The notes under the pieces: generated by a model
Seen by the model: only the letters and a program-made list of their open reading frames with translations
What the model was told of the DNA's origin: nothing
Database searches by the model: none
Part shown: positions 14,689 through 22,168 of the stretch, piece by piece
Layout of the letters: every line of letters starts with the position of its first letter
How positions within the stretch are numbered: the first letter of the stretch is position 1
DNA from: JAYVJH01 sp043777595
GTDB lineage: Bacteria > Bacteroidota > Bacteroidia > Cytophagales > Spirosomataceae
Reading direction: 5' to 3'
DNA length: 30,547 nt
Assembly (NCBI GenBank): GCA_043777595.1
Contig: JAYWHT010000102.1
Span: 1-30,547, forward strand
Translations under genes and position numbers: made by a program

Positions 14689-17679
14689 ATGCAAAAAGCA
14701 ATCAAAATTGGCGGAATTATACTACTCGTTTTGGTGGCGTTGGTAGCATCTGTTCCTTTTTTATTTAAAGACAAACTCAAAGTCGCGCTCAATCGAGAGA
14801 TTGAAAAAAACGTAGATGCCAAAGTAAACTATGGCAGTTTGTCGCTCAACTTATGGCGGCATTTTCCTGACTTGACCGTCAATTTGTCTGATTTGAGTGT
14901 CGTTGGTCTCTCGCCTTTCACGGGCGACACGCTGGTATCGGCCAATGAAGTGTCGCTGTCGGTCAATCTACTTTCGGTTTGGCGAGGCAAGCAAATCAAA
15001 GTCAATCACATTGGTCTCAATCAGCCCCATATTTTGGTCAAAATCTTAAAAGATAGCTCGGCCAATTATGCCATTTATGAGTCAGTATCAAAGGCCGATA
15101 CTGCCAAGTCTGCTTTTTCGGTTGGTGTTCAGTCGTGGCAAATCAGCGATGGGCGTGTGGTTTATGACGACCGCCTGACAAATACACTCATCAAACTCGA
15201 AAACGTCAATCAAACAGGTGAGGGAGATTTGACTCAGGACATTGTAGAGGTGCTATCTGACACAAAAATCGAAAATGCCAATATCAGTTACGGAGGGGTC
15301 AATTATCTAAACAACAAAAAAATAAGTTTAGCAACAACCACAACCCTCGACTTGCTGGCCAGCAAATATGACTTCAAAAACACCACGCTGACCATCAATG
15401 AGTTTCCACTCCAGCTCAGCGGCTCGGTCGTGATGCCCGACACTAATATTTATACCGACATACATTTTAAGGCACTGAGCGACGATTTTAAACAATTTTT
15501 TTCGATTGTGCCTGGGGCTTATACCCAAAACTACAGCGACGTAGAAGCCACTGGAAAAATTGGCTTCGATGGCGAAGTCATTGGTATCTATAATAGCCGT
15601 CAGTTTCCGGCTTTTCTGGTCAATCTAAACGTCAAAGATGGCCACGTGCAGTACCCAGATTTACCCAAGCCACTCGAACAAATTGACATTGCTGCCACCA
15701 TCAAAAACACAACTGACCAGTTGGCCAATACCTCGGTCGATGTCAAGAACCTGTCTTTTTTGTTGGGCAATAATCCTGTCAAAGGGAGGGCGTTGATAGA
15801 AGGGCTCAAACGCATGAAAGTTGATGCCGATTTTGTAGCTAAAATCAATTTGGAAGAAATAACAAAAGTAATACCCCTGCCTGGCCAAACGCTGCGAGGG
15901 TTGGCCGATATAAATCTCAAAGCCAAAGGCGTGTACGATGGCCAGCGGCAGTTTCCGATTGTGAGCGCAACGGCCAATTTGACAAATGGCTATGTAAAAT
16001 CTGACCAGTTTGCCGAGCCTCTCGAAAACGTTACTTTTAAGGGTAGTTTGGTCAATACCAATGGCAACATCAACGATACACGGCTCAATATTAGCGACTT
16101 ACGATGGGTATTGCAGCAAGAAGCCTTTGAAGCAAAGGGTACTGTGAGCAATTTTGCTGATTATAATTGGGATATTGAAGGAAAAGGAAAAATAGATTTA
16201 GGAAAAATAACGGCTATTTTCCCAATCGAAAAAACAAAAATTGATGGCAAAATCACAACCGATATTCGCACCAAAGGCAAGATGTCGGACCTGAAAGCCA
16301 AACGATATGCAGCTCTCAATACAGTAGGGCAGGCTTCGATTGCTAACTTGGAATATGTAACGCCCGACTACCCAGCGATGAAAGTTCAGACGGCTGAGTT
16401 GGATTTTACACCACAAAAAATAAACGTAACCAATGCCGTTGGTACAGTAGGCAGCAGCGATTTTGCGACCAAAGGCCAGTTTACCAATTACTTAGGCTAT
16501 ATACTAAACGATGAGGCGATTGTAGGTGATTTTACGGTTTCGTCTCGGTCGTTCAATGTCAATGAATGGCTGACTGATAGCCCAACAGCAGCGACAGATT
16601 CGATACATAAATCGGTGGTGGTTGTTCCCAAAAATATTCAACTTACGCTGCACCCGACAGTTCAAAGTGTATTGTACGACAAAATGAAAATGAAAAACTT
16701 GGGTGGCACACTTACCGTACAAGATGGTACAATCAAGATGAATAACGTAGTTTTTGGGGCTTTGGGGGGGCAGTTTATAACCAATGGCAGCTACGACAGC
16801 CGAGATTTGGCTCGCCCACAGTTTGACTTTGGCCTCGACCTCACCAAAATAGACATCGGCGAAGCCTACCAGCACTTGGCCATCGTAAGGGCTTTGACAC
16901 CAATAGCGGCTTACTTGATAGGGCAGGTGAGTTCTAAAATTAGGGTAAAAGGACTGCTACAACAAGATATGTTACCCAACATCAATACACTAACAGGCGA
17001 CGGGCTGATAAAGGTAATTGAGGGGGCATTTAAAGACAATAACGCCATGCTCGACCAAGTAGCTGACTACACCAAAATAAGTGATATTAAAAGACTACGG
17101 CTCAAAGATGTACTGATGAATGTATCGGTCGAAGATGGCAAACTGACGGTAGCCCCGTATGAAATCATATATCAAGACTACAAAATGGCCGTCAGTGGCA
17201 AAACAGGACTGAACGGGTCGGTAGATTTTAAACTGGCTTTTGATGTACCATCAGGCAAAGTGGGGGCTGGTTTTAGTCAGGCTTTTGCGGGCTGGACGGG
17301 CAAGGCATTGACTAATACCGAGCGAGTAAAGTTTGACCTCAGCATGACAGGTACTTATCAGACCCCTAAATTGGCTTTTAATGGCAGCAGTACGGCCAAA
17401 AATCTCAAAGAAACCGTTGTAACAGAAGCCAAGCAACAGGTGCAGGTACTCACACAGGCAGCCGAAGACCGCATTAGTATCGAAAAAGAACGCCTCCGCA
17501 AAGAAGCCGAAGCCCGTATCAAGGCCGCACAAGATAGCCTAAACGCTGTCATTGAGGCCAAAAAGCGAGAAGCCGAAAGCCGTGCAAAAGACTTTGTGAA
17601 AGAACAAAAAAAGAAACTATTAGACAAAATATTTGGCCCAAAAAAACCAGTAACTGACAGTACTGAAAAACAAAAATAG
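14689..17679 (+). CDS. AsmA-like envelope protein (large, inner-membrane anchored)
   Basis: 996 residues. The N-terminus has a single transmembrane helix (about 6-27, IGGIILLVLVALVASVPFLF), then the AsmA signature KVNYGSLSLNLWRHFPDLTVNLSDLSV. The long periplasmic part is rich in alternating beta strands with repeated G-x-I/V patterns, as in the AsmA/TamB/YhdP group of bridge-like lipid-transfer proteins. The AsmA C-terminal region (NTLTGDGLIKVIEGAFKDNNAML through GKTGLNGSVDFKLAFDVP) is clear. Residues 905-985 form an unusually long Lys/Glu/Ala-rich coiled coil ending in KKLLDKIFGPKK. Likely role: phospholipid transport to, or homeostasis of, the outer membrane (family inference). Confidence 0.88.
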   Translation: MQKAIKIGGIILLVLVALVASVPFLFKDKLKVALNREIEKNVDAKVNYGSLSLNLWRHFPDLTVNLSDLSVVGLSPFTGDTLVSANEVSLSVNLLSVWRGKQIKVNHIGLNQPHILVKILKDSSANYAIYESVSKADTAKSAFSVGVQSWQISDGRVVYDDRLTNTLIKLENVNQTGEGDLTQDIVEVLSDTKIENANISYGGVNYLNNKKISLATTTTLDLLASKYDFKNTTLTINEFPLQLSGSVVMPDTNIYTDIHFKALSDDFKQFFSIVPGAYTQNYSDVEATGKIGFDGEVIGIYNSRQFPAFLVNLNVKDGHVQYPDLPKPLEQIDIAATIKNTTDQLANTSVDVKNLSFLLGNNPVKGRALIEGLKRMKVDADFVAKINLEEITKVIPLPGQTLRGLADINLKAKGVYDGQRQFPIVSATANLTNGYVKSDQFAEPLENVTFKGSLVNTNGNINDTRLNISDLRWVLQQEAFEAKGTVSNFADYNWDIEGKGKIDLGKITAIFPIEKTKIDGKITTDIRTKGKMSDLKAKRYAALNTVGQASIANLEYVTPDYPAMKVQTAELDFTPQKINVTNAVGTVGSSDFATKGQFTNYLGYILNDEAIVGDFTVSSRSFNVNEWLTDSPTAATDSIHKSVVVVPKNIQLTLHPTVQSVLYDKMKMKNLGGTLTVQDGTIKMNNVVFGALGGQFITNGSYDSRDLARPQFDFGLDLTKIDIGEAYQHLAIVRALTPIAAYLIGQVSSKIRVKGLLQQDMLPNINTLTGDGLIKVIEGAFKDNNAMLDQVADYTKISDIKRLRLKDVLMNVSVEDGKLTVAPYEIIYQDYKMAVSGKTGLNGSVDFKLAFDVPSGKVGAGFSQAFAGWTGKALTNTERVKFDLSMTGTYQTPKLAFNGSSTAKNLKETVVTEAKQQVQVLTQAAEDRISIEKERLRKEAEARIKAAQDSLNAVIEAKKREAESRAKDFVKEQKKKLLDKIFGPKKPVTDSTEKQK

Positions 17680-17758
17680 ATTGGACTTGGTAAGATGAGT
17701 TATTTTTTTCGTGCTGTTGGGTGTTTCGACCCGACGGTTTTTAGGTACAAAATGCCTC

Positions 17759-17873
17759 TGGCGCTATATGAATAATCATTAGACCTATCAAGTAATAATC
17801 TGAACCAAAAACCGCAAAATATACAATTATATCAGGCGAAAACACCCTACACAAACACTGGTACTACAATAAA
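17759..17873 (+). repeat. Second dispersed repeat, copy 1
   Basis: A segment from TGGCGCTATA through TAATCTGAACCAAAAACCG to CACTGGTACTACAA, alignable over about 110 bp to 19940-20052. The best-conserved part is the 18-19 bp core around 17806-17815. The two copies are direct repeats on either side of the three-gene operon 18023-19579. The remaining intergenic sequence 17680-17758 shows nothing recognisable. Confidence 0.6.
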
Positions 17874-17898
17874 AATTCGCTGGTTTACAGTATTTTAC

Positions 17899-18005
17899 TT
17901 AAGTACTTATTCAAAAGTAATACGGCATTTTTATTTTGATAACTTGCTGATTAGCAGTATTGTATTTAACTCACGACACAAGACTATGTACTCACGACTA
18001 CTTAA
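17899..18005 (-). repeat. TTAA-bounded 107-bp dispersed repeat, copy D
   Basis: Full-length minus-orientation copy with TTAAGTA/TACTTAA ends, most similar to copy A. It lies in the convergent gap between the AsmA-like gene and the cytochrome gene, ending 17 bp from the latter's stop codon. Confidence 0.85.
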
Positions 18006-18022
18006 AATTGAGGGTTAAAATT

Positions 18023-18376
18023 CTATTCTGCAGCAAACCCAGCATCTGACCAAGCCTTAAACTGTAAAAGTGCTACCAAAGACAAAACGGCGTCTTTGGG
18101 CATATCTTTTTTGACATATACTCTATCATAAATTTTTGGAAGATAATATATATCAAAGGAGGCTTCATAATCTTGTGGATTGTAATGCCAATTCAAGTAG
18201 TTGCTTCGGCCTGTAGCGTGGCAAGTGGCACAGTGTGCATCAAACCAAGGTTTCATGATGGTATGCTCGAACGCTACTTTTTGCGGTGGTACTTCGTCAG
18301 GCTCGTCCCGACATGCTGTCAGTAGTGCAACGACCAGCAAAGTAGTTGCACTATTGAACCAAACTTGTTTTATCAT
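18023..18376 (-). CDS. Small c-type cytochrome lipoprotein
   Basis: A 117-residue protein with a lipoprotein signal peptide (lipobox LLTAC, Cys22). One haem c-binding motif, CATCH, sits in FDAHCATCHATGRSN, the usual 'HC..CH' form of cytochrome c domains. A Met in VKKDMPKDAV near residue 93 is a plausible sixth ligand, followed by a helix (VLSLVALLQFKAWSDAG). It is probably periplasm-facing and membrane-anchored; electron partners unknown. Its ATG overlaps the stop of the TTHB210-like gene (ATGA), indicating coupled translation as the last gene of a three-gene operon. Confidence 0.85.
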   Translation of the reverse strand: MIKQVWFNSATTLLVVALLTACRDEPDEVPPQKVAFEHTIMKPWFDAHCATCHATGRSNYLNWHYNPQDYEASFDIYYLPKIYDRVYVKKDMPKDAVLSLVALLQFKAWSDAGFAAE

Positions 18377-19128
18377 TGCATCATAATCAATTCATCTAAA
18401 CTTACGTCCACATTGTCGCCATTTTGCTTGATACTATATTTCATAGCATAATACCCTGCTTTGGTGAATTTCGTAGCGATTGGTGCCGCTTTTGTAATAT
18501 TAGGGCTGCTTTGAAGTAAGGCAAGCGTAACCATGGGTTCATAGAAAGTTACTTTACCGTCATACGACCCCATGATAAAGGTTTCGGTAAATTTCCCTCC
18601 GTTTAGTTCTGCCGAGGTCGGGTTTGCCCAGTGAGTACCCATCGTAGGCACACCTTCTGGTAGTCTAAAATAAGGTTTAGGCATGTAGCCATCGGCAGGT
18701 AGATTGTCAAATTTAGCCGCCGTAGCTGGCATATAGGGCGGTATTACCTCTCGTTCTGCCAAAGACTGCATATAAAAATGAATATCGAAGTGAGCCACGT
18801 CATAAATACCTGGTGGCTCGTGCCCTGTGTGCGAAAATGTTAGAAAAATATGGTCGAAAGGGGTTTTTCCAACAGCCTCCGTAGGTAGTTTCAGAGCCAA
18901 AGCAGTAAGTGCCGTATGAGATAGATTTTCAAACGCCCCTTTTGTAAATGTCATACCAACAGCAGTGGGGAGGTTGTCTGCAGAAAACGTTACCCAGCTA
19001 TATGCTTTTCCACTTCCGAGCGTTTGCTCGGCACCCTTGAAAGTTTGAGGTACAGTTACCTCGTCTTTTTTGCAGCTTCCCAACATGAGTAAAGCCGCAA
19101 AAGCGAAAAATAAGAATTGCTTTTTCAT
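18373..19128 (-). CDS. TTHB210-like (DUF5602) lipoprotein
   Basis: A 251-residue lipoprotein (lipobox LGSC, Cys19). The body matches the DUF5602/TTHB210-like pattern: KTPFDHIFLTFSHTGHEPPG, then IYDVAHFDIHFYM, a PPYMP segment, VPTMGTHWANPTS, FTETFIMGSYDGKVTFYEPM, and AGYYAMKYSI at the end. The clustered His residues (SHTGHEPPG, HFDIHFY, GTHW) could bind a metal, but this is inference. It is the middle gene of an operon, 13 bp after the NTF2-like gene and overlapping the cytochrome gene by 4 bp. The constant pairing with a haem lipoprotein suggests a redox or metal-related envelope function. Confidence 0.75.
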   Translation of the reverse strand: MKKQFLFFAFAALLMLGSCKKDEVTVPQTFKGAEQTLGSGKAYSWVTFSADNLPTAVGMTFTKGAFENLSHTALTALALKLPTEAVGKTPFDHIFLTFSHTGHEPPGIYDVAHFDIHFYMQSLAEREVIPPYMPATAAKFDNLPADGYMPKPYFRLPEGVPTMGTHWANPTSAELNGGKFTETFIMGSYDGKVTFYEPMVTLALLQSSPNITKAAPIATKFTKAGYYAMKYSIKQNGDNVDVSLDELIMMQ

Positions 19129-19141
19129 TGTTAAAATATAT

Positions 19142-19579
19142 TTAAATTTTAAATTGTCTTTTACTCATGTTGCATGAAGTCCAAGAAACCAAAGCCCACG
19201 TACCGTTGGTTTCTACAAATACCATCGTGCCTACTTCTTCAAGATTGGCCAATCTTGATTTTAGTTCGTGCGAGTGCTTTACCTTGAATGTAGCAATGCC
19301 CGTATTGCCATACTGCCGTGTTTTGATGTCCGAAAAATTCCAAGTGTTTTTGGTAAAAGCACCGTACAAACCTTCGATGCCTTCAAGTCCGATGATTTCT
19401 CCTGTTGAGCCTGTCAAAGCAAAGTCTGGAGTAGCAACCTGGGCAAAATTATCGTAGGACTGAGTTGTGATGTAGCGACTCAGTAAGTCATTGAAAGTCT
19501 GCTCGCTGAAAGGTTTTTGAGCATAAGTAGCTGTTGCCATATAAAGAAATAAGGCAAAAATCGTGATTGTTTTTTTCAT
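19142..19579 (-). CDS. Exported NTF2/SnoaL-like protein
   Basis: A 145-residue protein with a cleavable signal peptide (MKKTITIFALFLYMATATYAQ). The mature part has the NTF2/DUF4440-like layout: helices FNDLLSRYITTQSYDNFAQV, TPDFALTGSTGEIIGLEGIE with the pocket loop, then strands GNTGIATFKVKHSH and the closing NGTWALVSWTSCNM. Such folds bind small ligands or act as simple enzymes; no catalytic dyad can be named. First gene of the operon with the TTHB210-like and cytochrome lipoproteins. Upstream, a short dyad CGTTG-N6-CAACG (19616-19631) is present, but no full promoter match was found. Confidence 0.75.
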   Translation of the reverse strand: MKKTITIFALFLYMATATYAQKPFSEQTFNDLLSRYITTQSYDNFAQVATPDFALTGSTGEIIGLEGIEGLYGAFTKNTWNFSDIKTRQYGNTGIATFKVKHSHELKSRLANLEEVGTMVFVETNGTWALVSWTSCNMSKRQFKI

Positions 19580-19756
19580 TATTTTAAATGATTAAAGTAT
19601 TTAATAAAATTGAGTCGTTGTGAAATCAACGCCTCAAAGTTGTACCATCTCGCTTTATCATGCAATCGAAAGTGAGTGTGTGCGGAGAAAATCTGATTAA
19701 ACGGTTCAATAGTATCGTACCTTTACAGAAGTTTATAAAATTAAAATAAAAAAACA

Positions 19757-19948
19757 GAAAATATAGAACTGGGTGGGTTTCCGTTGTTGCCTACCCCCAT
19801 AGAAGACATAAGCAGCCTACCATTTAAAGTTATTTATAAAGATGGCGGAGCAGACTTGATGTACACCGAGTTTATCTCATGATACTGCCGAGATTGTACA
19901 AAAATTAGATATTTTGAGTAAGAACCTCCCATCGGTGTTTGGGGCTAT
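19757..19948 (+). pseudogene. Degenerate N-terminal fragment of tRNA-dihydrouridine synthase (dusB-like)
   Basis: The plus strand reads ENIELGGFPLLPTPIEDISS then LPFKVIYKDGGADLMYTEFI and a TGA at 19880-19882. This is the start of a DusB-type enzyme (usual form: FPLLLAPMEDVSDPPFR...GADLMYTEFIS). After a frame change it continues AEIVQKLDIL, then back in the first frame EPPIGVWGY, matching the next conserved block (KLDI...ERPIGVQIFG). There is no ATG, an internal stop, two frame changes and loss of the rest of the gene. Clearly dead. Confidence 0.75.
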
Positions 19949-20052
19949 ACCAACAATCATCAGATTTATTAAGGTACTAATCTGAACCAAAAACCGTAAA
20001 ATTACAAGGGTATGAAAGTTTCAGTTTAAAACAACCTACACCACTACAAAAG
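19940..20052 (+). repeat. Second dispersed repeat, copy 2
   Basis: Direct-orientation partner of 17759-17873, sharing CTAATCTGAACCAAAAACCG-type core sequence and similar ends (CACCACTACAAAAG). It begins where the dusB fragment ends. The stretch 19580-19756 upstream of the fragment holds only the leader region of the NTF2-like operon. Confidence 0.6.
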
Positions 20053-20094
20053 TATATGTCAAATCGACAAACAAGTAGTACTACTTCAGAGGGC

Positions 20095-20142
20095 TACAAA
20101 CGACAAGAGCAACTTCGTATGAAGTTGCTCTTGTCGTTTGTA
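20095..20142. terminator. Terminator downstream of ahcY
   Basis: Perfect 22-bp inverted repeat (20095-20116 with 20121-20142) and a 4-nt loop, 23 bp past the ahcY stop on the minus strand. There is no long T-run after the stem, so it may act as a 3' stabiliser or intrinsic terminator. Confidence 0.75.
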
Positions 20143-20165
20143 ATAAATAATGGCTCAATGTCAGA

Positions 20166-21482
20166 CTAATACCGATACATCTCTGACTTGAACGGCCCCT
20201 CTTGACCTACACCAATGTATTCGGCTTGGTCTGGGCGTAGTTTTTCGAGCTTTGCGCCCACGTGTGCCAAGTGAAACACAGCCACTTTTTCGTCTAAGTG
20301 CTTAGGCAATACATATACTTTGTTTTCGTACTTCTCAATGTTGTTCCATAACTCAAGCTGGGCTAATATCTGGTTTGAGAACGAACACGACATCACGAAC
20401 GATGGGTGACCCATGGCGCAGCCTAAGTTTACCAGGCGGCCTTCGGCCAAAACGATAATTTCTTTACCGTCAATGGTATATAAATCTACTTGCGGCTTGA
20501 TTTGCATTTTGGTATCGCCATAGTTGCCATTCAACCAAGCCATATCGATTTCGTTATCGAAGTGGCCAATGTTACACACAACGGCTTTGTCTCTCATAGC
20601 GCGGAAGTGCTGCTCAGTAATGATGCGTAGGTTGCCAGTGGCAGTTACAAAAATATTGGCACGCAAGGCGGCTTCGTCCATTGTTATTACTTCATAGCCG
20701 TCCATGGCTGCTTGCAAGGCACATATTGGATCTACCTCCGTTACTAATACACGGCAACCAGCACCACGCAACGACTCAGCCGAGCCTTTGCCTACATCGC
20801 CATAACCTGCTACAACGGCTACCTTACCAGCCAACATTAAGTCAGTACCACGGCGGATAGCGTCCACCAATGATTCTTTGCAACCATATTTATTGTCAAA
20901 CTTAGATTTTGTTACAGAGTCATTTACGTTTATTGACGGTAGGTACAATGTGCCATTTTTCATGCGCTCGTACAAGCGGTGTACGCCAGTAGTGGTTTCT
21001 TCCGACAAGCCTTTGATGCCCGAGATTAACTCTGGATATTTGTCAAAAACCATGTTAGTCAGGTCGCCACCATCGTCCAAAATCATATTGAGTTGTTGTT
21101 GCGACTCACCAAAGAACAATGTTTGCTCAATACACCAGTCAAATTCTTCTTCGTTCATACCTTTCCAGGCATATACCTGAATACCTGCGGCAGCGATGGC
21201 GGCAGCGGCGTGGTCTTGTGTCGAAAAAATATTGCACGATGACCAAGTTACTTCTGCACCCAGCTCTACCAATGTCTCTATCAAAACGGCAGTCTGGATT
21301 GTCATGTGCAAACAGCCTGCTACACGTGCGCCTGCAAGTGGCTTAGACGGGCCATATTCTGTACGAATGGCCATTAGACCTGGCATTTCGGCCTCGGCCA
21401 AACGAATTTCTTTGCGACCCCAATCGGCCAACAGAATGTCTTTAACTTTGTACGGTGAGTACGCTTTTGTTGCAGTGGACAT
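20166..21482 (-). CDS. ahcY: Adenosylhomocysteinase (S-adenosyl-L-homocysteine hydrolase)
   Basis: Cytosolic NAD-dependent enzyme that reversibly splits S-adenosylhomocysteine into adenosine and homocysteine, relieving methyltransferase product inhibition. The 438 residues are full length. Seen: LHMTIQTAVLIETL, the substrate segment SSCNIFSTQDHAAAAI, LDDGGDLTN, the NAD-binding GYGDVGKG (226-233), VCNIGHFDNEIDM, GCAMGHPSFVMSCSFSNQ, and the C-terminal KSEMYRY tail whose Lys/Tyr reach into the neighbouring subunit. Monocistronic, with a hairpin behind it and a -7 box upstream. No SAH riboswitch was recognised in the short leader. Confidence 0.98.
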   Translation of the reverse strand: MSTATKAYSPYKVKDILLADWGRKEIRLAEAEMPGLMAIRTEYGPSKPLAGARVAGCLHMTIQTAVLIETLVELGAEVTWSSCNIFSTQDHAAAAIAAAGIQVYAWKGMNEEEFDWCIEQTLFFGESQQQLNMILDDGGDLTNMVFDKYPELISGIKGLSEETTTGVHRLYERMKNGTLYLPSINVNDSVTKSKFDNKYGCKESLVDAIRRGTDLMLAGKVAVVAGYGDVGKGSAESLRGAGCRVLVTEVDPICALQAAMDGYEVITMDEAALRANIFVTATGNLRIITEQHFRAMRDKAVVCNIGHFDNEIDMAWLNGNYGDTKMQIKPQVDLYTIDGKEIIVLAEGRLVNLGCAMGHPSFVMSCSFSNQILAQLELWNNIEKYENKVYVLPKHLDEKVAVFHLAHVGAKLEKLRPDQAEYIGVGQEGPFKSEMYRY

Positions 21483-21525
21483 ACAATAAGTATTATTTGT
21501 AAATTATAAATTGTGAATTATACCG

Positions 21526-21533
21526 CAAAATTA
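21526..21533 (-). promoter_or_regulatory. -7 box of ahcY
   Basis: The minus strand reads TAATTTTG, 43 bp before the ATG. The leader between consists of 7-bp near-repeats (TAAATTA-TAAATTG-TGAATTA on the plus strand). The stretch 21540-21730 between ahcY and the DUF433 relic shows nothing else. Confidence 0.5.
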
Positions 21534-21732
21534 AGACTTAATAGCTAATAAACGGTAAATTTATAGACAGAATTTGGGTAAAATTTCTAAATTTAGATAA
21601 AATAGCGAACAGTATGTAGTAGTTTACTGCTATTTTTAGATGTTTTGTTTGCTAACTTTCTAAAATGTTTACTTTTTATCTGTTTGAATTCTTGCCTTTT
21701 GAATAGATTGGTATTTAGGTCTAATAAAAAGC

Positions 21733-21740
21733 TATGTTTG
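21733..21740 (+). promoter_or_regulatory. -7 box of the DUF433/DUF5615 pair
   Basis: TATGTTTG matches TAnnTTTG, with a TTG (21708-21710) 22 bp upstream, a slightly long spacer. It overlaps the ATG at 21734, so translation must start at the next ATG (21761). Confidence 0.45.
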
Positions 21741-21760
21741 TTTATTATAATATAAAGAAC

Positions 21761-21994
21761 ATGACAGTAATACAAGACATAATCGAAACCAATGCCGAAA
21801 TATTGGCTGGAAAGCCTGTGTTTAGAGGTATAAGAGTGGCCATCAGTACGTTTTTTGACTATTTAGAAATTAGTTCAATAAATGATTTTTTAGAGGGCTA
21901 CCCAACAGTCAGCAGATAGCAGGCACAGGCTGTAATTGACTTAGCAGCCAATTTATTAAATACTTTTTCTATCCATTATGAAGCTGCTGCTTGA
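21761..21994 (+). pseudogene. DUF433 antitoxin gene with an in-frame stop
   Basis: The start at 21761 (MTVIQDIIETNAEILAGKPV) opens a DUF433 protein: GKPVFRGIRVAISTFFDYLE, then DFLEGYPTVSR. An amber codon (21917-21919) stands where the family usually has Glu (SREQA), and the same frame continues QAQAVIDLAANLLNTFS to a TGA at 21992-21994. A single G-to-T change would explain it. DUF433 proteins are the usual antitoxin partners of DUF5615 proteins, and the toxin frame overlaps the end of this one by 17 bp, the typical arrangement. Confidence 0.8.
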
Positions 21995-22163
21995 CGAAAA
22001 TATTGACGTTCGGTTTAAATTTTGTTTTGATGCCGAGGTGCATGCTATTATTGTGGTTGATGTGCATAAAAATGTACTTCCGAACTTGAAACTAACATTA
22101 CCTAACCTATTAGATTTACTCAATAAACCACTTGATAAACAGGTATATACGGTAAAATTGTGA
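21978..22163 (+). pseudogene. DUF5615 (PIN-like) toxin gene with an internal deletion
   Basis: 61 residues. The start MKLLLDENIDVRFKFCF is the typical DUF5615 N-terminus with its first acidic site (DEN). It then jumps directly to IIVVDVHKNVLPNLKLTLPN and LLDLLNKPLDKQVYTVKL, the usual C-terminal part. The middle, including the second acidic stretch (normally around a 'TxDKxL' strand), is missing, giving about half of the usual 110-120 residues. The deletion kept the frame. With the stopped antitoxin this is a dead pair. It converges with the M20 gene, 5 bp apart. Confidence 0.75.
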
Positions 22164-22168
22164 GGATA

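Noticed and set aside
20041..20165. Large hairpin near ahcY as an SAH riboswitch
   Set aside because: It lies behind the ahcY stop codon, not in its leader, and is a simple perfect stem.
21593..21775. 60-codon minus-strand frame between ahcY and the DUF433 relic
   Set aside because: AT-rich Lys/Asn-rich translation with no motif; it overlaps the promoter of the DUF433 gene.
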